Below are positions 43,398-52,484 of a DNA stretch of 64,000 bases, piece after piece. Below the pieces are notes generated by a model. It made no database searches. It was not told where the DNA came from and worked only from the letters and a program-made list of their open reading frames with translations. Within the stretch, counting starts at the first letter, position 1; each line of letters starts with the position of its first letter. The translations under genes and the position numbers were made by a program. The stretch is from Staphylotrichum longicolle (lineage: Eukaryota; Ascomycota; Sordariomycetes; Sordariales; Chaetomiaceae): positions 1,736,001 to 1,800,000 of the forward strand of contig JAHCVI010000003.1 in assembly GCA_019096155.1 (NCBI GenBank), given 5' to 3'.

Positions 43398-44412
43398 TCT
43401 CCTGGCCTCTCGGCGGCCGCACTGCCTTCGCCCGCCATCTTTCGTCTCCGCCTCCCCTGAAATGCGTGTTTGTGTCGTCGGTACTGAAGCCGAAGCCTGA
43501 ACTGTTTGAAGATTGAATTTGGGTGTGCAGCGAGTGAGTTTGGACTGGCGAGAATGCGGCAAGGGAGCCCAAATCAAAAATGCAGAAAAGACGAGTGACG
43601 AGAATGAGCGAGCGAAATGTGTGGGAAAGACGCCGAGCGACGAAAGGCAATCGATGGTGTTTTTAAGATTGCATCCAGACCTTGCTGTCGAAAATGGCAC
43701 AGTCAGCCAACGCTGCCTCCATTCACGGTCTAGCGAGTCTTGGCATCTCACGGGGGTGGACCCAACGCGCGGGAACGGCGCCTGCCAAGGCGTTAGGACC
43801 CTTGCTGCCTGGCTTCATTTGGAGGCAAAACATCGACTTTCGGAACAGGAGTGAGCGGACACCGATCCATGGAAGACGGTGCATGAGAAAACACACGACG
43901 GTCTTTTGACAGCGCACAGGTCGGCATCATGAGATTCGGGGCTTTGGAGGTGCTGAACAGAAGAGATTGAGTCACCAACGGATCAGAATACCATCGAATG
44001 GCGGTCCAACGCTGGCAGGCAGCCGGCCCACACACAAGTTCTCTGCATGGATGATGCCAAGCCGTCCACAATCTCATCCGGCTTCCTGACCCTTTGGTCT
44101 TTGGTGATGTTGGCGAGAATCTGCCGGCAACACGTGCGTCCGGGCTCTTGTTGTTGAGTCATGGTTGGAGAAGACGCCTGATATGACTCGAGCACGCGCC
44201 GTCGCTTTGGGGATGCTGCTCGAAAGGGCGTGGGGAGAGGAGTCTTGCAACTCTGACAGTCAAATGTTCGAGCAGCACGTTAAAGACTCAGCAGCCACCA
44301 GGCAGAAAAATGCGAGCAGGACACTTCTTCGTGATAGTATCCCTGCTCTGTCTCGAGAACATTGCCTCTAGTTATGGGCTGGGCATGTGTGGTTGGCAGG
44401 TTTCCGGTAGTT
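43398..44412. other. Intergenic, promoter of the four-helix membrane gene and SEC11 3' flank
   Basis: About 1 kb. Nothing supportable seen apart from the leader of the membrane gene at its left edge. Confidence 0.45.
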
Positions 44413-45149
44413 CTACTCGCGCTGCAAAACGACTACCAGACCCATAATCCCTAGCATGACCGTCTTCAGCCACGGGTGCTCCGAGAGCATAATGGTCACA
44501 TAGCCCACAAACGGCATGTACCCGACGACGCTCCTATGCGCAACTGTCAGCTTCAAAAGGATACGCGCAGAAGCGGTTCCTGCCGGGGGAGTATCGACGT
44601 ACCCAACAATATCTTTCCTATTCAGATAATCCTGGCCCCGCGCATACAGCTCGGTGTCGTCTGCCGCGTTGTTGTCTCCCTTGGTAAGCAGCTTGGCATC
44701 TGGTCTGCACGTTCACGTCAGCTCTGATTCGACACAGTCTGCCCGGCAGACTCCTAACGGGGGAGACGAACCCAGTGCCAAACTTCCTGACCACCCTGTG
44801 CACAATGGGAATGTCCTTGCCCTTCACATTGTACACGACAATCTCGCCCACGTTCGTTTCGGAGAAGAGGTTGCGGTTCCATAGCAAGAGCAGGTCGCCG
44901 CGCTGGAAGGCAGGCTCCATGCTGCCGGAGAGGACGACGACGATCGGCGAGGGCGAGTCGGACACAATCGAGAGACCCTTCCACATCTGCAATCCCAAGT
45001 TAGCCCAGAGTAGACCGGAGGGTGACCAGCGCACGCAATGACGTTGGGATCAGCTGCAGGGCACGCACCATGAAAGCTGTCGAGAGGATCAAGCCGAAGT
45101 TCATGAGCTGCGCAGCAGCTTGCCGCGGGTTTCCTAAACTCGAAAACAT
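44413..45149 (-). CDS. SEC11: Signal peptidase complex catalytic subunit SEC11
   Basis: Type I signal peptidase of the ER membrane, removing signal peptides from secretory proteins. Four exons, 45149-45069, 44986-44772, 44704-44603 and 44533-44413, code for 172 residues, the usual Sec11 length. The N-terminus MFSSLGNPRQAAAQLMNFGL leads into a transmembrane segment (ILSTAFMMWKGLSIV). The catalytic Ser lies in VVLSGSMEPAFQRGDLLL, the His in IPIVHRVVRKFG and the Asp region in LLTKGDNNAADD, the eukaryotic Ser-His-Asp arrangement. A second hydrophobic segment (VMLGIMGLVVVL) ends the protein. All three introns (82, 67 and 69 bases) keep phase and interrupt the gene evenly. No lesion is seen. Confidence 0.96.
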
Positions 45150-45884
45150 CTTGGAAGGGGTCTGCCGTCGCTACGAGAACTTCGCGCGGGGGTGATAGTG
45201 GAGATTGCGAAACTGTTGCGATTCGCGAGTGCTAAGTGCTGTTGATTAGATCGAGCTTCTGGTGTTGCTGCTGCAGCTGGTCGCAGTGACCACGGTGTTG
45301 AATTGGCGAACGGCCATTGGGGACGCGATCAAAAATTAGTGGGGCACATGGACCCGACTTGAACCCCAGGCTTGGCGGTCTGCCCTGGCAGCAGCCCGTC
45401 TCATCCCAAATGCCCTGTCTCCCCAAATCTGCAACCTCCTCCAACTTGCAGGCACAGATGTACAAAATGGCTTGTTCTATGGAGCATACAGTTGTTACCG
45501 TTAGTCAATTGAACCTTTGGTATTTCGAAGCGGTCAACTTTTAGTGTTTGCGCGTGCTGCTGCTGCACGAAGAAGGTCGCAAGGTCAGAAGAAACTGCCT
45601 GCCATGGAGCTTCAAGGTGTCAGCTGCAAAGAGCTCGAGGCGTCCCTTCTTTGGGGCCAGGAGGTCATTAACACGAGGGCAACCGCAACCTGTGCCAGCA
45701 TCCGTTGTCATCACGCTTTCTCTCTCCCTTCTTGTTCTCCTACGACTCAATGCCCCGGTCCTTCCCATCACTTTGACATCCGACAACATCACTCACATCG
45801 ACCAGTAATACTGCAAATCTCTTGGGACATCTGCTCCAATTCTTTGCTCAACTTAACTCCGTCCTCGCTGTGACCCACATCACC
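45150..45884. other. Divergent promoter region, SEC11 / multi-pass membrane gene
   Basis: About 735 bases. Short open frames only. A CT-rich stretch precedes the plus-strand start. Confidence 0.45.
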
Positions 45885-47083
45885 ATGTCCACTCAGAAGA
45901 CAACGCCGCTCTTGTCAGATCACCACAGTTTGCCCTTACATCCTGGTTTGACTCGGACCCACGGGTGTGCTTCCATCTCAGTTCGGGTGTGCCATTCGGC
46001 ATCCTCCTGGCCGAGTCAGCGGGATTTGTTCTTGGTCCGTTTCAGTATTCTAGCGCAACTCACAGGGCTTGGCCCTATCTTGGTCCGTAACAGAATACTC
46101 GAAAGGGTTGCGGCTCGCCAGAAGCCTTGGAGCATCATTTTTGACTTCACGACGGTCTCTTTTCTCCTCCAGTGGCTTTGGTCCTTCTTCACGTTTGTGA
46201 GTCCGGCCTGCTCAAGTCTCAATATATTGTGACTAAGTCCTTGGCGTGTCCCCAGCTCTCAAGCTTGAGACATTATCGACAGTTTGTCCATGATGACGAC
46301 AACGACGAACATTGGTTGACACGGCTCATTGTCAATGTGACTCCGGCAAACCCGGTCGCATCTTCTCGCAGCCACTTCGACTCGAGCCCGCTCTACAATA
46401 CTGCCCATGTGTTCAATCTCATAAATACCGTCATGTTCTGGACTGTGCTGGTCCCGCGAGGTTATGGTCATTTTGGTCCTGAATGGCTTGGCTCGTTTTC
46501 TGCCTCCAACATCTGCGCTGTCACAATAACCATTGCCTTGAACGAGATCCTGTTTCTGAATACCCTCAAACATCAGTAAGTGGATATTTAATCTCCCTCG
46601 CTGAGCGAAAGCGATTAATGTCTGCTTCAGGATGGGTCGAGTCACGTCTTCTCGATAATACTTCTTATGGTAGGCTCCCTCGGCGGGGCGGTAGTCATCC
46701 AACGCCATGACAACCTGATATGGTACGTCTTTATCGAGATGGACTCAACGAGATGGGAATCCCCAGGCTCGCGGCCACTTGATCTTCTGGGTTCGTCGGC
46801 ATGGGCGCAGCAGGTGAGTCATCAGAGTGCCTGATTGAGCATTTCGGACATGACAAGAACCAGCCGCTGACCAGCTGCTCATAGCGTACACTGGTGGCTT
46901 GACTTCATTACAGGAAAAACTCCCAATGCGATCGCTAGGAGGATGGCTATACCCGGATCCACGACTCGGATAACAAGGAACAGCAGTCCTAACTTCCCGT
47001 GTCAATGCGTGGATGGGCTGTGTTCTGGTGCGAGAGGAAAACAAAGCCTTGGAATAATGGAGAGATGGCTTGGAGCTCACTAG
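45885..47083 (+). pseudogene. Multi-pass membrane protein gene with several lesions
   Basis: Unrecognised fungal integral membrane protein, apparently damaged. Exon 1, 45885-46196, begins MSTQKTTPLLSDHHSLPLHP and ends in a hydrophobic helix (FDFTTVSFLLQWLWSFFTF). A good 59-base intron (46197-46255) joins it in phase to 46256-46575, with helices VFNLINTVMFWTVLVPRGYG and ICAVTITIALNEILFLNTL. The next intron (46576-46630) leads to VFSIILLMVGSLGGAVVIQR, but only if one base is added at the junction. Further on, YVFIEMDST continues as EMGIPRLAAT only with another missing base, and a TGA follows. A last hydrophobic piece, HWWLDFITGKTPNAIARR, ends at 47083. Protein-like segments in shifting frames suggest decay or uncorrected indels. 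The family is not identified. Confidence 0.5.
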
Positions 47084-48531
47084 AAACCGTGATTGATGTT
47101 TGAGGTTTGTACGTGAGTCTTCATTGTAGACTGTGCGTGGAACTCGTTTGGCTGTTGGCAGATGTTGGGGTTTAATGTTGACGGGCTGGTGGTGCCTGAC
47201 CTGAAAAGAAACGGGGGGTTGAGTCACAATGTTGACTCGTCATCACGTCCGTGACGCTACAAAGCAGCGGCTGTTGTGAGCAGAGGTGCGTGCATGCGAA
47301 CGCACAATACAGCAATTGCATACGCGGTTTGCGCGAGGAGTTGTCGTCGTTGTCTTCGGACGTCTTCGTGAACTTCGGATTGGTTAAACCCACTGTGTAC
47401 CTTTAATCAGTGGAGAGCTGATCGTTTGAACCCTGGTTCCTGCCCCACACCTCCCACATTTTCGGGCCGCGTGGGGCTTCCGTTTCCACATGCCAGGGAC
47501 ATTCTTGGGAGAAAGAAAGCTTCATCAATGTCAAGGCTGTCCTTGGTCGTCTGACATTATCTGTCCTATCGAAGCTGCGAAAGGCCAGTGAGGCTATGCT
47601 GGTAATCGAGGCTGTCTACTTCCTTGCCAGTGGACAGCAGTTGTTCACGTGCTCAGCTCGAGGCAAAAACGCTGCGGCAAAGCGCCATCACAACGACCTT
47701 GATTCGTCGTTTTGCCAACCCTCCGGACCAATCTCCTTTTTGGAGACCAGAGGCTCGCCTGATTGGAGCGCTGACTGCCCAACATCAACCTTATTCGCAG
47801 CGACAATGTGAAGCGGAAACACAACCCCTCAATCGCACCCATGGGTCCGGATTGCTCCGTTCTGGAAGCTGCCAGCAGTGTCGGGAAACGGACACTGCCC
47901 CTTGGGCTGATGTACCGACCGGGATTGGGTTGCACAGCAATTCACGACCTAGCAAACGAACGTGCTGACGACGGCGATGGACACAGCATCAATCGAGCCC
48001 AATTTCTGGACGGGATGCAGCATGCAACATGCGTCATCCAATGAAGTTGCGCCAGGGCTGACAAGAACCTGCCGCAGCTGCGTTGCCCATCCCCAGCCCT
48101 GCTGTTTCTTGCCGATCTGGGATGTTTCCCAGGCACACACACACCCTTGCGTTGCCCCCCACCACCGCATCTCAGATGCCGGGATAAATAGTTCAGCCCG
48201 CCTCCCCCTCCTTGACCTCTTCCCTCCTTTTCTCCCTCCCCCCCATCACACAACCCAAGGGTCGCAAAGCTGTTGCTGGAGTTGTCTCAGAGTTTTCTCT
48301 TTGGGATAGCACCGCCCGGACCCCGTCAATCGTTTTTGTGCGTTTCTCTCACCACACTCATTTTTCCTCCGTTCCTTCCTTCTTTTCGTCACTCTCTATC
48401 ATCTGGAAAGCAGTGGCGGCAGTCTTTCCTTTTGCCGTCATTCCCACCATCCCGCACACCACAGGCACCAACCCCAAACCTCACTCATCACGCCACGCCC
48501 GAATACCGACGACGAACCGCAGACCGCCACC
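47084..48531. other. Intergenic region with the BTB gene promoter and leader
   Basis: About 1.45 kb without a supportable gene. A GATAAATA element at 48183-48190 followed by 340 bases of CT-rich sequence is a plausible promoter and leader for the BTB gene. Confidence 0.5.
48183..48190 (+). promoter_or_regulatory. Candidate TATA-like element of the BTB gene
   Basis: GATAAATA about 340 bases before the ATG, followed by a pyrimidine-rich leader. Weak match, placed by context. Confidence 0.35.
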
Positions 48532-49521
48532 ATGTTCAAGCGCTCGTTTCGAAGCCGCGACGCCAGCACCTCCCAGCGGGAGGCTGCCTCGACGGCGATG
48601 GATTCGCAACACCGGGTGGACAAGTCTGCGAGGCTGATGAAGAAGGGTGCCACGCGGGATCCGCAGAAAGTGTCGAAGTTGCAACGGTCGCTCAGGGGCG
48701 AGGACACCTCGCGCATGCCGTCGGAGCAGGCGAGGCCCACCGACAAGTCCCTCGCGCCCTCGCCCATCATCACCTTGGTGGTGGGACAGGAAGCGCGGCT
48801 GTTTGCGGCGCACGAGGACGTGCTGTGCCAGGCGCCTTTTTTCGAGAAGGTCCTGCGCGGCAAGTACGTCGACGTGCAGAATAGGAGGATCTCGCTCCCG
48901 GACGAGGAGCCGGAGGTCTTCAGCGCGATACTCGAGTATCTCTACAAGGGTGACTACTACCCGCGCCTGCTGCAGAACAAGCAGCGCAACTCGTGGGAAC
49001 TCGAGGACTCGCTCCCCCGTCGGGCCACACCGCAAACCTCCCCGACGATCCACGAATCACCAAAATTTGGAGGCGGTCGCGCAGGGCAGACGCCCCAGAC
49101 CCCTTCGGCTGTCGAGGCGACCGTGTACCTCTCGAGCGTCGGCCAGCACCTACTCCGCGACACCGTCATCTACTGCGCCGCGGAGCGCTACGGGCTGGAG
49201 GAGCTCAAGAAGCTGGCGCTGCGCAAGCAGGGATTGCAGTCCGGCATCGACGTCGGCACCATCCTCCGCAGCGCCCAGTACTGCTACGCCCACACGCCCG
49301 ACTCGGACAGCCGCCTGCGCGCCCATTACCTGGCGCTCATCATCCGGTGCCGCAAGACCTTCAAGCGCAGTGGCACCATGCAGGCCGAGATGGAGAAGTG
49401 CGGCAGCGACGTGTACGGCGAGGGCAGCGGGAAGCTTTTCTTCGACCTCTTCGTCGCCATGTGCAACCACCTCGACGACGTCATTGAGGCGAGCAACGCG
49501 CGGACCCCAAAGACCATCTGA
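48532..49521 (+). CDS. BTB/POZ domain protein
   Basis: Single-exon gene for 329 residues, ATG at 48532 in a good context (CCACCATG). Residues 1-75 are basic and probably disordered. The BTB fold starts near 78: IITLVVGQEARLFAAHEDVL, CQAPFFEKVLRGKYVDVQNR, ISLPDEEPEVFSAILEYLYK and GDYYPRLL. It is split by a Ser/Thr/Pro-rich insert of about 50 residues and resumes at VYLSSVGQHLLRDTVIYCAA and ERYGLEELKKLALRKQGL, the BACK-like helical part. BTB proteins of this fungal type are thought to act as protein-interaction modules, some as cullin-3 adaptors. No Kelch, MATH or DNA-binding domain follows, so the partner is unknown. Confidence 0.88.
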   Translation: MFKRSFRSRDASTSQREAASTAMDSQHRVDKSARLMKKGATRDPQKVSKLQRSLRGEDTSRMPSEQARPTDKSLAPSPIITLVVGQEARLFAAHEDVLCQAPFFEKVLRGKYVDVQNRRISLPDEEPEVFSAILEYLYKGDYYPRLLQNKQRNSWELEDSLPRRATPQTSPTIHESPKFGGGRAGQTPQTPSAVEATVYLSSVGQHLLRDTVIYCAAERYGLEELKKLALRKQGLQSGIDVGTILRSAQYCYAHTPDSDSRLRAHYLALIIRCRKTFKRSGTMQAEMEKCGSDVYGEGSGKLFFDLFVAMCNHLDDVIEASNARTPKTI

Positions 49522-50812
49522 GAGGCTGGGCCCATTGTACAATGACGAATAACGAATAGGTTTCTGGTGTTTTTCAGGCGTAAAGCAGGGATATCCACAG
49601 GGCAGGGAACGGGATCATTGGAGGTTATGCTTTTTGCTTGCTGCTCAACATCCGGCGTTTGGGTCTTTTCTCATCAAGCTCCCGCTTCTTGCATCAGATT
49701 GGAACACCATTTGGGAGATCTTTCACTCTTCTGAAACATCTTCACTTCTCACGAGGTTGGCCGACCAATTTTGGGTTCAAGATCTGCGGAGCGAGAGGGG
49801 CTTAATGCCGATACATGATGTGGGTGAGCGCAGGAAGACATGCGCAGCTCGCTGCCCCTCTGCGGTCTCAGTTCTTCTTACTTGTTTTTCTGTTTGCGAC
49901 ACCTGGGAACACTGGGCTGGTTGGGATTTCACGGAACCCTGGCGTTTTTGCTTTCCTGAATTGACCAAGATTGGTTGGCATCGTCGCTGGTCGGACGATT
50001 CGCAGAAAGCTGCACGGGACATCAGGGGAAAGGAGGTCGCAGACCAGGAAGAGATGGGTTTCTCGCTCAACCCTCGACGTCCAACAACAGGCAAGACACA
50101 ACACGTCGATTTAAACCCAACCACACTTCAACATCTACCAAAACAACCATGGATTGTGTTTTTTCATGCTCTGTCTGATTTAGCTGGACTTTTTTTTTGG
50201 GACGGGAACGGCGATGACATCTCAGCTTTTTGTCTTTCCCTGGCGTTTGGAAACATACAAGGAAGCTTGGAGTCGGAACCTATACACACCACTCAGACTG
50301 AACACGATGAGCGGCGAGGCGGTGCTCAACACATCAGCAAAGCACCGCCCTCATCGCCATCAGCAACACCACTCAAGCGCGCTCGGCCGCAACTCCTTCC
50401 TTTTGTCGAAAAACACACTACAATCCGGATGCTCATGGTTGGGAAACAAGGGGTCGGGGGCGCACAACAACCCTCCCTCCTTGGAAAAAAAAAGAGACAA
50501 GAAAGCCTGCATGGTTGCTCGCCAAACTCCGCCGCGCAGAGTAAGGGCGGTCACTCGTTTGTAACGACTGATGATGATGACGACTTTTGACTTCTTGACC
50601 AACTCGGGCTTTCTATCATCGGGGCGGGCATTGGTTGAGATGGACTGGAGCGTGCCACAAGGCGCACTTCTCCATCCACCCCATCCTGCCCGTCTCCCGC
50701 TAGGCTCTACGCCGCCCGCTTGAGGGGCTAGGTAATGGGAAATTTTCGGCCGCCTCAAACTGTTTTGTCTCTGATGCCTCTGTCTGTGTGATTGTGACCA
50801 TGCTCAACTCAC
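49522..50812. other. Convergent 3' flanks of the BTB and DUF1349 genes
   Basis: About 1.3 kb. A plus-strand open frame (49634-50590, about 318 codons) has no ATG at its start and no recognisable protein. It is treated as chance. Confidence 0.45.
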
Positions 50813-51548
50813 TCACTCCCTCCACCTGACCCCCAAACCCGTAAACTCGACCTCCAGCCCATCCTCCCTCTCCTTACCCGGCCGCGCCGCCATGGCGCTC
50901 ACCTCCACCTCCCACCCTTCCCCATCCCCGGCGAACACCCAGCAAATCTCCCGCAGCGGCACCTTCTCCCCGGTCTCCTCGATGACCCGGTACACCCACA
51001 CGCCCGTGCCGTTGCCGTCCTTGTCCTTCTCGACCAGGACCGTCGTCCACCCCGTCGCCGCCTGGGCCGCCCCGTCTTTGACGTCGGGAAAATCGGCGAC
51101 GGACCAGTCCGCCCAGGCGTCGCATGCGACGGTCGAGAGGCGGGGCCGGCCGTTGTAGAGCTCGATGCCGCACTTGATCCATTTCTCGGGGGGGCTGGTA
51201 GTGGTGGTGGTGGTGGTGGTGGTGGTGGTGTCTTGGGACCCCGAGTCGGAGTTGGCGCGGCGGAAGGAGAGCAGCAGGCCGCCTTGGTCGTACTGCTGGG
51301 TCGGGGTGAAGTTGAAGGAGAGGCGGCGGAGAGGAAGGTGGACAGGGGCCCGCGGGTGCGGTAGAAGTGGAAGGGGGGGGGGGCGGTTGGTGCTGGGAGG
51401 GGGTTAGTGGGGTGTTGATGGATGAACGGGGTTCATTGTTGCGGGGGAGAGAGGGGGGAATACCGTTGAACACGTTGGTAGTTGGAGGTTTGCGCCAGAT
51501 GTCGGTGCCTGGGGCGGCGGTGATGGTAAATGTGTTTGTCGGGGACAT
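50813..51548 (-). CDS. DUF1349 family protein, one apparent frameshift
   Basis: Fungal DUF1349 protein (concanavalin-like fold, related to yeast Ree1, regulation of enolase). Exon 1, 51548-51464, gives MSPTNTFTITAAPGTDIWRK and PPTTNVFN. A 71-base intron with a CTAAC branch site joins in phase to NAPTAPPPFHFYRTRGPLST. There the frame breaks: the continuation RRLSFNFTPTQQYDQGGLLL is one base out, equal to one missing base near 51333-51337. The rest is standard: EKWIKCGIELYNGRPRLSTV, CDAWADWSV, VWVYRVIEETGEKVPLREIC and WVFAGDGEGWEVEVSAMAAR. A run of 11 Thr codons (GTG microsatellite) sits in the loop after FRRANSDSGSQ. It is about 220 residues if the base is restored. Confidence 0.78.
51197..51230. 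repeat. GGT/ACC trinucleotide microsatellite
   Basis: About eleven GTG units on the plus strand, encoding a poly-Thr run of the DUF1349 protein on the minus strand. Length polymorphism would change the loop by whole residues. Confidence 0.85.
51373..51383. repeat. Run of 11 G (C on the coding strand)
   Basis: Homopolymer in the DUF1349 exon 2, coding for Pro residues. The count given here keeps phase with exon 1. Confidence 0.8.
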
Positions 51549-52484
51549 GATGAGGTGGTGATGGCTTTTTGTGACCGTTGTACAGGACTGCAGACAAGAG
51601 GATCAAGGGATGACGGGAGCGGGATGTTGATCAGATCTACCGTCCGTCTTTATACGAGTAACGTTCCACAGTGGGTAACGCCCTGCAGTATACATTTACG
51701 TAGCAACTACAGATTGTCCATGATCCTGCCAATTCTGGCAACTCCGCCCCAAACTGGCTGCTGGGCCGTGCAGGAGCGGGATGCATGTTTTTTGGGCAGG
51801 AGGAGGGGCATCCGGTTTGTCAACGGCCCGCAAAGCCGCGCTTCTGCCGTGCTTCTGCCGGTGACCGTTCCTCCTGCGAGGTTCTCTGCCGTTAACGGAT
51901 AATAATCGGGTGATTAATGTCTTGGTTGAGGTTCGAGGTGTTTCTCTGTCTGTGATGTGGTGGGGTGTGGTGGTGCGGGGCATTTGAGGACTGCGCAAAA
52001 ATCCGGCTCCAAAGAGAGTCGAACCATTGCCCTCCAGCCCCTGTAATGCTGACTCAGCCGACCGTGGCCTAAGCTTCGCAAGGTTTTTTCGGGGTTCCCA
52101 CACACCCCGCTTGGCTAACCGCGAATCTTTCAGAATTTCGACCCCACACCAAATCGAGCGACTTCGACAAACTCGTCGCCCAGTATCCCCAGCTCTTGGC
52201 TCAATCTCACCAATGGCATAACACGCCCTTTTCCATCAAGATCTTTGCTTCTCAGGAGACAGCAATCGCGGGGCATCACGGCGAGAGGGATTGAAGCCCT
52301 GGGAGCGTCCCAGCGGAGCAAGGCTTGACGGTTTTGACGACATCGGTGGGGGACGACCAGGCCCGCCGAATTTTGCTTCAGCATCGCTCACGACGTGACC
52401 ATTCTCGAGTTCATCAGTGGCTTACACGGCGACTTACACGGCTTGCGACGAACCATCTGAGGCACGAAGAGCACGCCAACCACA
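51549..52484. other. Divergent promoter region, DUF1349 gene / BRF1
   Basis: About 940 bases. A minus-strand TATAAA box at 51649-51654 serves the DUF1349 gene. A tRNA-like fragment near 52000-52065 was examined and rejected. BRF1 starts at the right edge. Confidence 0.5.
51649..51654 (-). promoter_or_regulatory. TATA box of the DUF1349 gene
   Basis: Minus-strand TATAAA, about 100 bases upstream of the ATG at 51548. Confidence 0.55.

Noticed and set aside
49634..50590. 318-codon plus-strand open frame after the BTB gene.
   Set aside because: Starts at a TTG, not an ATG. No domain, and it lies between two convergent genes.
51998..52065. tRNA-like stretch on the minus strand: a near-perfect B box (GGTTCGACTCT), an A-box-like GGCTGAGTCAG and a TTTTT terminator-like run.
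   Set aside because: Only about 60 bases fit between possible acceptor strands. The T-arm stem does not pair and no 7-bp acceptor plus anticodon arm can be folded by eye. At best a decayed tRNA fragment.
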